Below, one piece after another: positions 62,301 through 64,000 of a stretch of DNA of 64,000 nt (position 1 is its first letter; each line of letters begins with the position of its first letter). The position numbers and the translations under genes were made by a program. Source of the stretch: Astropecten irregularis (taxonomy: Eukaryota > Echinodermata > Asteroidea > Paxillosida > Astropectinidae); assembly GCA_963971285.1 (NCBI GenBank), contig OZ020265.1, positions 3,388,270-3,452,269 of the forward strand, written 5' to 3'. Below the pieces are notes generated by a model. It was not told the origin of the DNA and searched no databases. It saw only the letters and a program-made list of their open reading frames with translations.

Positions 62301-62399
62301 TTTGTAGGTATTCCTCCTACAGTGATGACTGGTAAGCAACTCCTGCAGGATATGGGCAACAAGGATAAAATGGCCAACTGGCAGGATGCTAATAATAAG
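28205..62399 (+). CDS. VCL: Vinculin, N-terminal 716 codons in 16 exons (3' end outside window)
   Basis: Vinculin is the cytoplasmic linker of cell-matrix and cell-cell junctions: its head binds talin and alpha-catenin, and its tail binds F-actin and phosphoinositides. Exons: 28205-28267, 38196-38303, 39618-39789, 46571-46716, 47927-48095, 48949-49046, 50190-50313, 51190-51335, 52259-52451, 53791-53939, 57348-57510, 57722-57870, 58830-58895, 61052-61163, 61676-61873, 62308-62399. All introns are GT-AG, every phase agrees, and the sum is 2148 nt. The start, [11 protein letters not shown], matches the family's IESILEPVAQQ. The all-helical D1 to D4 head follows. Only two central repeats are seen, as in nematode vinculin, against three in vertebrates. 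The proline-rich linker and tail lie to the right of the window. Introns 1 and 3 are long and full of transposons. Confidence 0.96.
28508..28605. repeat. Palindromic element, family P3
   Basis: Left arm TAGTTGCGATGATCGTAACC, right arm GGTTACGATCATCATTGCAA. An inner inverted pair GTCTGACATGGGGACT and its inverse surrounds the apex. Longer relative of 25822-25894. Confidence 0.85.
28893..29034. repeat. Palindromic element, family P2
   Basis: It begins GGGGGTTCCTGAAGTTTAGT and ends ACTAAACTTCAGGATCCCC. The segment AGTACACTCAGGTTAG is duplicated in its left arm, unlike the copy at 10225-10338. Confidence 0.8.
29035..29759. other. Intronic sequence, no gene
   Basis: Part of vinculin intron 1. 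The segment 29040-29210, ending GTAGATCCGCCCCTGC with pyrimidine- and G-rich stretches, looks like a degraded repeat. The rest is unremarkable AT-rich DNA. Confidence 0.45.
29760..29985. repeat. Palindromic repeat family P1, near-complete copy
   Basis: The left arm GTTAGGAGGGCCTCATGCGT is inverse to the right arm ending GGCCCTCCTAACTTAAAGCA. TCCTGCTAGGATCGAAACA occurs twice inside, so one arm is partly duplicated. The right end continues with GGCTGATGAGCAGTTTGCAG and CAGTTTATTACTT, shared with other copies. Confidence 0.75.
29986..30683. other. Intronic sequence with poly-C tract
   Basis: Vinculin intron 1. A homopolymeric C run lies at about 30583-30602. Nothing else could be supported. Confidence 0.45.
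30684..33342. mobile_element. 2.66-kb DNA transposon with palindromic subterminal repeats
   Basis: The ends CAGGGCAATTCCACGG (30684-30699) and CCGTGGAATTGCCCTG (33327-33342) are perfect 16-bp inverted repeats. GTAACGCGAGTTAC, itself an inverted GTAAC pair around GCGA, occurs eight times: at 31046, 31212, 31229 and 31249 on the left and 32934, 32949, 33136 and 33314 on the right, all in one orientation. Such clusters resemble subterminal transposase-binding sites. No transposase is recognisable; frames at 31884-32174 (plus) and 31901-32389 (minus) overlap each other and match nothing I know. No target duplication is obvious, so the superfamily is undecided. It lies in vinculin intron 1. Confidence 0.8.
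33343..33846. other. Intronic sequence, no gene
   Basis: Vinculin intron 1. Nothing supportable. Confidence 0.45.
33847..33990 (-). repeat. Palindromic repeat family P1, left arm
   Basis: It reads GTGATAAACTGCTGCAAATT, GCTCATCAGCCAAAATAATG, then GGACCTGACGCGTTTCCATC and CTAGCAGGATCTTTATT. This is the inverse order of the arm at 12100-12240. Confidence 0.7.
33991..35400. other. Intronic sequence, no gene
   Basis: Vinculin intron 1, AT-rich, with a short C run near 34461. No coding or repeat structure was recognised. Confidence 0.45.
35401..35640. repeat. Repeat family M3 copy
   Basis: It includes GGCTCCAGCTCAGGCTCCGA, TCATCTCTGTAATCCATATG, GCTGAAAATA and TTTTTCATTGAAGCTAAAG. All recur in the copy at the right edge of the window and, inverted, at 50330-50530. 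Confidence 0.7.
35641..36900. other. Intronic sequence, no gene
   Basis: Vinculin intron 1. ACATGT-type palindromes are dense at 36440-36660. No gene is supported. Confidence 0.45.
36901..37075. repeat. Palindromic repeat family P1, both arms
   Basis: The left arm carries CTGCTCATCAAAATAATGAC and TTTTGATCCTAGCATGATC. The right arm carries ATTCTGCTAGGATCGAAACC and ends GGCCCTCC. The two face each other around TTTATTGAAGGCTAAAGATC, showing the full inverted layout of the family. Confidence 0.75.
37076..37800. other. Intronic sequence, no gene
   Basis: Vinculin intron 1. Nothing supportable. Confidence 0.45.
37801..37961. repeat. MITE family M1, short copy
   Basis: TTAA precedes AGGAACTATCATACC, and the right end is ACCAAAGTATGATAGTACC. 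The interior shares CTGCGGTCTGTTCATAATAT with the 58397 copy. The right-hand TTAA is mutated. It ends 234 bases before vinculin exon 2. Confidence 0.75.
38196..38303 (+). CDS. VCL: VCL exon 2
   Basis: Residues 22-57, phase 0 on both sides. It encodes [20 protein letters not shown], then [16 protein letters not shown], the first helical hairpin of head domain D1. Acceptor TCTTTGCAG, donor GTAAGC. Confidence 0.95.
38304..39262. other. VCL: VCL intron 2, left part
   Basis: Noncoding AT-rich sequence without a recognised element. Confidence 0.6.
39263..39523. mobile_element. Foldback element just upstream of VCL exon 3
   Basis: The outer ends GGTATGTGGATC and GATCCACATACC, and the inner arms TCAACGTTTCGACTAGCCTG with its near-inverse, form one 261-bp hairpin. 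The apex is near TCCTCATCAGGAGACC. It ends 94 bases before the exon 3 start. Confidence 0.85.
39618..39789 (+). CDS. VCL: VCL exon 3
   Basis: Residues 58-114 plus one base. It contains [20 protein letters not shown] and [19 protein letters not shown], matching the vertebrate DMPPAFIKVE...SDPYSVPARDYLIDGSRG region of the talin-binding D1 domain. Donor GTAAAG. Confidence 0.96.
39871..40034. repeat. DIRS left inverted terminal repeat
   Basis: It starts AATTCCATTACAGAAAACAC and includes CCCCGTATATAAGCCCCAGT, a TATA-like promoter feature. Bases 39891-40034 are the exact inverse of 45182-45325; the outermost 20 bases differ between the ends, as expected for this class. Confidence 0.9.
40173..41970 (+). 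pseudogene. DIRS Gag-like ORF (two frames)
   Basis: The first frame runs from the ATG at 40173 to 40811, Pro/Ser-rich. The second, 40678-41970 (430 codons), is rich in Arg-Ser dipeptides near its start. A helical middle part contains [18 protein letters not shown], and the tail is Arg/Ser/Gly-rich. DIRS gag proteins are poorly conserved; the call rests on position and basic composition. The overlapping frames suggest one indel around 40680-40810, although the 40678 Met could also be a true start. Confidence 0.7.
41639..44032 (+). CDS. DIRS reverse transcriptase / RNase H / methyltransferase-like
   Basis: An open frame of 797 codons that overlaps the end of gag in another frame; the functional start is uncertain. 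Reverse transcriptase motifs are [41 protein letters not shown] and the active site MYLDDW (from 42599). RNase H follows with [37 protein letters not shown] and LADALSRG, so the acidic residues are present. After it comes [15 protein letters not shown] ... [13 protein letters not shown] ... [11 protein letters not shown], the segment described in DIRS elements as Dam-like methyltransferase. No internal stop breaks this frame. Confidence 0.93.
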   Translation: MVLKTVFWPYHWKGTTSSTTSLARLCCRRPNASRPRTNSISVVLADAPRHLPSLRLRRIGLSPPTRDHLIILGGTHPGTPHPLHGAAVNLSPPDSRDPLSPEVREAARASDFQAYIPPPTGPVGGRLSLFSLQWPLITADSWVLQTVSTGYRLEFTSPPPVGPPLRVTPVPTDADRRAALEREILALLDKNAISALPQGSTLGFTSTFFLAPKKSGEWRPIINLRPLNFHIKPKRFRMETLSTVLQSLTVGWWAASIDLKDAYLHIPIHPHHRRFLQFMYQGAAYQFRCLPFGLSTAPRVFTRVTKVIAAALRQRHVHLFMYLDDWLIVGPSRQETAEALLQTVRLTLKLGFIINIEKSFLTPSQQPTYLGAVINLASGRASPTLEWFQALQDCIKIFMVTRSLPASLWLRLLGMMASLIDLVSWCRLHMRPFQLHLLYHFRPRRDPVSKEVPVTHLIRNQLLWWQMRNNLMSGFEFPHPSPSISLTTDASNLGWGAHHGNQTVAGTWTSDQRSLHINHLELLAVAKALESLQERVQNQLVLIRTDNSTVVSYINRQGGTHSPSLCLATWDLLHWCISRRISLQATHLAGKKNSLADALSRGRIIPTEWSLNPVVVRHIFNVLGTPHVDLFASNLNHRLPTFCSRHFHPLAWKVDALSFNWTGIHAYAFPPISLLHRVLTKIEAELSRVILIAPFWPRQPWFPRILDLLIQSPVKLPNRRDLLIQPKSQFVHPDPASLHLCAWMLSKSPSEKLAFRQKLQPWQPGADESPLDELTIADFSTSSSGVRRELSISILHL
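43840..44859 (+). pseudogene. DIRS tyrosine recombinase, inactivated
   Basis: It is read in a different frame from the RT and overlaps its last 190 bases. The N-terminal part has [15 protein letters not shown] and [15 protein letters not shown], typical of DIRS recombinases. The catalytic part has [12 protein letters not shown] followed by a TGA (44350-44352) at the position where the family has its first catalytic Arg, then [12 protein letters not shown] in the same frame. Further on is [12 protein letters not shown], with Cys where the HxxR motif has Arg. The presumed catalytic Tyr lies in the [10 protein letters not shown] segment. The frame ends at 44859. Confidence 0.88.
45054..45155. 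repeat. DIRS internal complementary region
   Basis: It contains GAGGTGTTTTCTGTAATGGAATT, the inverse of the left extremity, fused directly to CCCAAATCCGAAGGG and TTCTAATAAGAAAACACTC, the inverse of the right extremity. This fused arrangement serves as a template to rebuild the ends during DIRS replication. Confidence 0.88.
45182..45366. repeat. DIRS right inverted terminal repeat
   Basis: Exact inverse of the left repeat over 144 bp, then about 40 bp unique to this end, finishing CCTTCGGATTTGGGGA. The exact outer base is uncertain by one or two positions. Confidence 0.88.
45690..46184 (-). pseudogene. 3' fragment of a non-LTR retrotransposon
   Basis: The minus strand gives [20 protein letters not shown] and SQLRWTGH, the C-terminal domain found after the reverse transcriptase in many jockey/CR1-type elements. 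A frameshift follows, then [19 protein letters not shown] finger comes next, [20 protein letters not shown] plus H (C-x2-C-x12-H-x3-H). It is truncated at the 5' side and frameshifted, so not functional. Confidence 0.75.
46571..46716 (+). CDS. VCL: VCL exon 4
   Basis: Completes Gly115 and runs to residue 163. It contains [20 protein letters not shown] and [16 protein letters not shown], the conserved D1 core (GTSDLLLTFDEAEVRK in vertebrates). Acceptor TTATGTAG, donor GTAAGT. Confidence 0.96.
46935..47108. mobile_element. hAT-like MITE
   Basis: Termini CAGGGATGAGATT and AATCTCATCCCTG are perfect inverses. ATAAGT flanks both sides (46929-46934 and 47109-47114). The interior repeats TTTCAGACTTTT motifs. 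It lies in vinculin intron 4. Confidence 0.85.
47115..47926. other. VCL: VCL intron 4, remainder
   Basis: Noncoding. An 86-codon minus-strand frame at 47457-47717 has no recognisable domain. Confidence 0.5.
47927..48095 (+). CDS. VCL: VCL exon 5
   Basis: Residues 164-219 plus one base. It contains [20 protein letters not shown] and [18 protein letters not shown], matching NLGPGMTKM and LLPVLISAMKIFVTT. Acceptor ATCCACAG, donor GTAAGT. Confidence 0.95.
48120..48459. mobile_element. MITE family M1, full-length copy beside exon 5
   Basis: TTAA lies on both sides (48116-48119 and 48460-48463). The ends are GGTAGTATCATACTTTGG and GCAAAGTATGATATTATCT. The element starts only 25 bases after the exon 5 splice donor. 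Confidence 0.85.
48460..48948. other. VCL: VCL intron 5, remainder
   Basis: AT-rich noncoding sequence. No element recognised. Confidence 0.5.
48949..49046 (+). CDS. VCL: VCL exon 6
   Basis: Residues 220-252. It ends [15 protein letters not shown], matching the INEIIRVLQL helix at the end of D1. Acceptor CTTGATAG, donor GTACGT. Confidence 0.94.
49047..50189. other. VCL: VCL intron 6
   Basis: 1.1 kb. A small foldback fragment near 49675-49795 (GGGGCTGATTTCATAACGCT) is related to one in UBE2T intron 4. Nothing else. Confidence 0.6.
50190..50313 (+). CDS. VCL: VCL exon 7
   Basis: Residues 253-293 plus one base. It encodes [20 protein letters not shown] and [18 protein letters not shown], the start of the first central repeat (NQAKGWLRDPSASPGDAG in vertebrates). 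Confidence 0.95.
50330..50530. mobile_element. MITE family M3 copy
   Basis: Left end GTTTATCAAACAGAGGCTCAGGC is matched by the inverse AGCCTGAGCCTTGTTTCGTA at the right. It starts about 17 bases after the exon 7 donor. Confidence 0.75.
50812..51114. mobile_element. Inverted-repeat MITE
   Basis: Left CCCAATTTCATGGAATTCTA and right AGATTCTATGAAATTGGACC are inverse. Inner CTGCTAACG-type motifs also occur in both orientations. It lies in vinculin intron 7. Confidence 0.7.
51190..51335 (+). CDS. VCL: VCL exon 8
   Basis: Residues 294-342. It encodes [20 protein letters not shown] and [12 protein letters not shown], completing the first central repeat (MTDQVADLRARGQ in vertebrates). Donor GTAAGA. 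Confidence 0.95.
51473..51562. repeat. 45-bp tandem duplication
   Basis: TGGATTCTCAAGTTTCCTCT followed by CTCCATAAAAAAACAAAACC occurs twice in direct succession, with only one or two differences. It lies in vinculin intron 8. Confidence 0.85.
51563..51954. other. VCL: VCL intron 8, middle part
   Basis: Noncoding, with a short GTGTGT run near 51763. No gene is supported. Confidence 0.5.
51955..52210. repeat. Palindromic repeat family P1, complex copy
   Basis: The order is a left arm (GAGTTAAGAGGATCTGACAC, TTTTGATCCTAGCAGGATC), a right arm (GATCCTGCTAGGATTGCAAC, then GCAGTTTGCAGCAGTTTATT), then a second left-arm fragment (GTTAGGAGGGCCTGACACGT). It ends 49 bases before vinculin exon 9. Confidence 0.75.
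52259..52451 (+). CDS. VCL: VCL exon 9
   Basis: Residues 343-406 plus one base. It runs [20 protein letters not shown] to [21 protein letters not shown] sequence, read as [20 protein letters not shown]. The end resembles the third vertebrate repeat (RWIDNPTVDDRGVG), so the second repeat of vertebrates appears to be absent here. Confidence 0.94.
52650..53405 (+). repeat. SINE S2 copy interrupted by a MITE
   Basis: The head (GAAGTGGCCTAGCTACTGGT, GTGGTCAATCAACAGATTGT) and the body (TTGCTCCTCTTCACCCAGGT, GGGTAGAGATGGCTTTGTGG) match the S2 copy at 18470-18710. The two parts are separated by about 410 bp of another element. Confidence 0.75.
52755..53164. mobile_element. MITE nested in SINE S2
   Basis: The left end AATAACCCATAGACTGACAG and the inverse right end CTGTCGGTCTATAGGTTATT form terminal repeats flanked by TA, consistent with a Tc1/mariner-type target. 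Confidence 0.75.
53440..53620. repeat. MITE family M1, left half
   Basis: Matches the M1 interior (AACAGAAATGTTCACAGATT, ATGAAGATGGTGCTGG, CTGCCTGAAATGGTGTATTT). Termini are missing or eroded. Confidence 0.65.
53791..53939 (+). CDS. VCL: VCL exon 10
   Basis: Residues 407-456. It encodes [20 protein letters not shown] and [13 protein letters not shown], the second half of the last central repeat (VDQLTAQLADLAARGE position). Donor GTAAGA. Confidence 0.94.
54245..57100. repeat. Decamer minisatellite (ACTGAGTAAT / ACTGAGTGAT), 2.8 kb
   Basis: A long array of 10-bp units, mostly ACTGAGTAAT, ACTGAGTGAT and ACTGAATAAT, with AGTGAGTGAT runs at 56655-56950. A longer marker (GAATACTGCATTGCAAACTG type) recurs near 54232, 55090, 55325, 55678, 55880 and 56145, giving higher-order blocks. 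The minus strand stays open in several frames and reads repeats like [10 protein letters not shown], which is an effect of the period and not a gene. It fills most of vinculin intron 10. Confidence 0.95.
56365..56480. repeat. Interspersed repeat within the minisatellite
   Basis: An AATAAT run is followed by GGCATTTATATAGCGTTCTT and ACAACGCTTTACAATAACTG, a motif common in 3' tails of invertebrate SINEs. It interrupts the decamer array. Confidence 0.55.
57115..57293. repeat. MITE family M1, right half
   Basis: It contains CCGTTTTCACTGTTTTCTCA, AAAAGTGGGCACTGTATGG and GCCCATGAATGTG, and ends with a mutated terminus before TTTTAA. It lies 55 bases upstream of vinculin exon 11. Confidence 0.7.
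57348..57510 (+). CDS. VCL: VCL exon 11
   Basis: Residues 457-510 plus one base. It encodes [20 protein letters not shown] and [20 protein letters not shown], matching GESPQARALASQL and EVSDVFSDTTTPIKLL. Acceptor TTTGTCTAG. Confidence 0.95.
57722..57870 (+). CDS. VCL: VCL exon 12
   Basis: Residues 511-560. It encodes [20 protein letters not shown] and [17 protein letters not shown], matching REEVFDERAANFENHSG and GTANKSTVEGIQ. The donor is GTTTGC, weaker than the others. Confidence 0.94.
57913..58091. mobile_element. TA-flanked MITE (family M4)
   Basis: The ends GGGAGGTTTCGCATCC and GCGAAACCTGTC are imperfect inverses, both flanked by TA. The interior has ACGTCAACAGCCAATC and GTGACGTACATA. 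A longer relative is at 62771-63177. Confidence 0.75.
58397..58758. mobile_element. MITE family M1, full-length copy
   Basis: TTAA on both sides (58393-58396 and 58759-58762). Ends AGGTAGTATCATACTTTAA and CAACGTATGATACTACCT. It is 362 bp, in inverted orientation relative to the 4769 copy, and ends 71 bases before exon 13. Confidence 0.85.
58830..58895 (+). CDS. VCL: VCL exon 13
   Basis: Residues 561-582, phase 0 on both sides. It encodes [20 protein letters not shown] and NK, matching LTPQVVSAARILLRNPGNQ. Acceptor TATTTACAG, donor GTAATC. The following intron ends in the 56-bp minisatellite. Confidence 0.95.
59160..59290 (+). repeat. tRNA-derived SINE, family S1
   Basis: AGCTAGCTTGGCGGCCTAGT (A-box side), AGTAAGCAGGAGGTCGTGG and GGATTCGAATCACACC (B box) are in plus orientation. 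It is an uninterrupted version of the copy split by the gypsy element. Confidence 0.8.
59392..61071 (+). repeat. 56-bp minisatellite made of a splice acceptor, 30 units
   Basis: Units starting TCCAGTGTTGTAATAG recur at 59392 + 56n for n = 0 to 29 with no length change. Every unit contains TTGGTGTTAATAG then GTTGCAGTATC. In the last unit this is the actual boundary of vinculin exon 14 (exon starts at 61052). Units vary mainly after that point: TCTCACGTATAT, TCCCACATATAT or TCTCATGTATAT. The first unit has CTAGTTGG where later ones have CTTGTTGG. Confidence 0.97.
61052..61163 (+). CDS. VCL: VCL exon 14
   Basis: Residues 583-619 plus one base. It encodes [20 protein letters not shown] and then [17 protein letters not shown]. 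The alignment [15 protein letters not shown] with NQAAYEHFETMKNQW is gap-free, which fixes the acceptor at 61052 in the last minisatellite unit. The first 15 to 17 exon bases belong to the repeat. Donor GTATGA. Confidence 0.93.
61164..61675. other. VCL: VCL intron 14
   Basis: 512 bp. Around 61285-61360 a GCGCACTATAAATACAAATG segment with ATT repeats resembles a SINE tail. Nothing else. Confidence 0.6.
61676..61873 (+). CDS. VCL: VCL exon 15
   Basis: Residues 620-685 plus one base. It contains [20 protein letters not shown] and [20 protein letters not shown], matching EEAIKKDLDKCKVAM and [20 protein letters not shown], a highly conserved head segment. Confidence 0.96.
62120..62290. repeat. 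MITE family M1, partial copy
   Basis: It shares TTTCTGGATAAATACACCAT, TTCAGGCAGAAATGTTTTAA and TTCATATCCTGAAAGTTATA with the M1 interior (inverted). It abuts the acceptor region of exon 16. Confidence 0.65.
62308..62399 (+). CDS. VCL: VCL exon 16 (last in window)
   Basis: Residues 686-716, ending phase 0. It encodes [20 protein letters not shown] and [10 protein letters not shown], matching [20 protein letters not shown]...SFLDSGYR. Donor GTAATG. The linker and the actin-binding tail are expected in exons beyond 64000. Confidence 0.92.
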
Positions 62400-62440
62400 G
62401 TAATGAGTCTTTGCCATGCAGTCTTTTGTATCATCATATC

Positions 62441-62678
62441 CAGTGGCGCACCCAGGAAGGGGGCCTCGGGGGTTGGAGCCACCCCCCCCCCCCCCCAAGA
62501 GGTTCCCTGAAAAAAAAAAAGAAAAAAAATGGGGGAGAGGGAAAGGGACAGGAGGAGGAGGAGGGGGAGGGGGAGGGAAGTCACAAAATGTTTTTTGGGC
62601 GTTTTGTGGGAGAAATGTTTTCTTTGAGCCCCCGCCCCCCCCCCCCCCCCCCAAGACAAAATCCTGGGTGTGCCGGTG
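62441..62678. mobile_element. hAT-like foldback with poly-C tracts
   Basis: The ends CAGTGGCGCACCCAGGA and TCCTGGGTGTGCCGGTG are near-inverses. The 8-bp flanks ATCATATC and ATCCTATC match at seven of eight positions, an hAT-type target duplication. Two long C runs and purine-rich GGAGGAGG tracts fill the interior. The glycine/proline-rich frames here are artefacts of this composition. Confidence 0.8.
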
Positions 62679-62724
62679 ATCCTATCAATAATTAACGGAC
62701 GACAGTTCATGACACATAAGGGTA

Positions 62725-63293
62725 CAGTGGAACGCCGCTATAACAAACATGGCGGAATGCACAGGTACTAGAGAGGTTTCGCATGCGAACGGATACAGTT
62801 AGCGCGCTGCATACATCAACAGTATTTGTGTACTTATGACATCACAGTTTTACCGCTATTCGTTATACGTTTTCGAATCACTGATATCTTGATCGCTATG
62901 CATAAGTTTTAAACACATAGCGTATATCAGTATTTTCATAATTCTCTATACATCTTTTGTTATGTGCATGATTAAATTAAAAAGACAGGATTTGCTGAAC
63001 CTGAATATGTCATTTCTATGCATTTCAAAACTTAAGAATAAGACCAAACTAGCCTAAAAGTCAGGAACAAAAGTGGTTCTCCGTTATCGGAACTAGACTT
63101 CACTATTGCAAAACATCCAATGTTAACGGATAGCTAAACGTATGCGCATGCGTATCCGTTCTCATGCAAAACCTCTCTACTCTTTGTTATAGTGGTCATT
63201 CATTATGGCACTTTAAAGAATTTCATATTCGGTAGTATTGGGAGTCAGGATGATATTCGGTATGGCAGTGTTCATTATAATGGCTCTCCACTG
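62725..63293. mobile_element. TA-flanked inverted-repeat element hosting another MITE
   Basis: The ends CAGTGGAACGCCGCTATAAC and the inverse-like TTATAATGGCTCTCCACTG are flanked by TA on both sides. A second element (62771-63177) sits inside it. Confidence 0.7.
62771..63177. mobile_element. TA-flanked MITE (family M4), nested
   Basis: GAGAGGTTTCGCATGCGAAC at the left and GTATCCGTTCTCATGCAAAA then CCTCTC at the right are inverse. TA flanks both ends. It is a longer relative of 57913-58091. Confidence 0.8.
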
Positions 63294-63705
63294 TATTGTC
63301 AAGTATTGCTTAATAATCAGTGCAGCAGGCAGCGTAATGGAAACAGCAAAGTTTGATCTAGGGAACCGTGTTGTTAACTGGAACCCCAGCATCAATCATG
63401 TCAATGAAACAACAGTCATTAAGCTTCCATTTCAGAGGTCGCAGTTTTGTTTTTATTTGATATTGGTTATCATTTTCAACATGATCTTATATTTCATCTG
63501 GCCTGTGTAACTTGGCCAGCATTTCTATTTGTCTGACAGGAGTTGTAGGTGGAGCTATATCAGCACACAATGTGGGTGATTCCAAATAGTACACTACATG
63601 CATGACAATCGCAATGCGCAGAATCTGTCGACTTTTTCCAGATGCACATTGGGTCAACAAATTCCATGAATTGTGATTGGTCAACGCGATGCCAACTCCA
63701 AGTGG
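63294..63705. other. VCL: VCL intron 16, no gene
   Basis: Noncoding sequence after exon 16. Nothing supportable. Confidence 0.5.
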
Positions 63706-63846
63706 AATGGGAGACTTTTGAGAACCGGTCTTCAAGTCAACTGCTCACGCGCACGCAATTGTGAGCATGTTGGCGTTGTTTTGCGCCTGCGCTGTTGTGC
63801 TTGCACGTGCGCTGTTCACTTGAAGACCGGTTCTCCAAAGTCTCCC
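63706..63846. repeat. Palindromic element
   Basis: The left arm GGGAGACTTTTGAGAACCGG plus TCTTCAAGT and the right arm ACTTGAAGACCGGTTCTCCA plus AAGTCTCCC are inverse. The apex, around 63775, is rich in GCGC motifs. Confidence 0.85.
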
Positions 63847-63859
63847 ATTATCTGAATTC

Positions 63860-64000
63860 AGTTCTGGGCCCTTTGCCAAACCTCAGCTCCGGCTCAGGCT
63901 CTGGCTTCATCTCTGTCATCCATATGCTGAAAATATAGATTGTGGTTTTTCATTGAAGCTAAAGCTATGTTTTCTCTTTCAAGCCAGAGAATCTACTTTC
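63860..64000. repeat. Repeat family M3 copy, cut by window edge
   Basis: CTCAGCTCCGGCTCAGGCTC, TCATCTCTGTCATCCATATG and TTTTTCATTGAAGCTAAAG match the 35401 copy. It continues beyond the window. Confidence 0.7.

Noticed and set aside
62190..62710. Proline/leucine-rich and glycine-rich frames near 62.5 kb
   Set aside because: They derive from poly-C, poly-G and purine runs within a hAT-like repeat.

Overview
The window is animal nuclear DNA: AT-rich, with long introns, GT-AG splice sites, LTR and DIRS retrotransposons, tRNA-derived SINEs and many short inverted-repeat transposons. The two host proteins are clearly metazoan. The mix of DIRS-type and Ty3/gypsy elements, and a vinculin with two rather than three central repeats, suggests a marine invertebrate. 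An echinoderm or a similar deuterostome is my guess, at low confidence.

Two host genes lie head to head. UBE2T (ubiquitin-conjugating enzyme E2 T) is on the minus strand, with six coding exons from 25296 down to 14193. They join in phase to 237 codons plus a stop, and the catalytic Cys falls at residue 86. Vinculin (VCL) is on the plus strand and starts at 28205. Sixteen coding exons join in phase to 716 codons by 62399; the proline-rich linker and actin-binding tail lie beyond the right edge. About 2.9 kb separates the two start codons and should hold both promoters.

The rest is mostly mobile DNA. Region 1-14 kb has no confirmed gene, only dispersed inverted-repeat elements, SINE pieces, tandem repeats, one CCAAT/TATA promoter-like cluster and one unassigned candidate exon. 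UBE2T intron 1 contains a tRNA-type SINE split by a 5.4-kb Ty3/gypsy element (19081-24493, CTGTT target duplication). That element's pol is broken, and one LTR carries a further 200-bp insertion. Vinculin intron 1 contains a 2.66-kb DNA transposon with 16-bp perfect terminal inverted repeats and eight internal GTAACGCGAGTTAC sites. Vinculin intron 3 contains a 5.5-kb DIRS-like tyrosine-recombinase retrotransposon with inverted termini and an internal complementary region, followed by a non-LTR retrotransposon fragment.

The most unusual feature is in vinculin intron 13. A 56-bp minisatellite runs for exactly 30 units (59392-61071), and its last unit is the real 3' splice site and first bases of exon 14. 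The other 29 units are therefore copies of a working splice acceptor. Any of them retained as exon would end in a stop about ten codons later. A second, 2.8-kb decamer minisatellite lies in intron 10.
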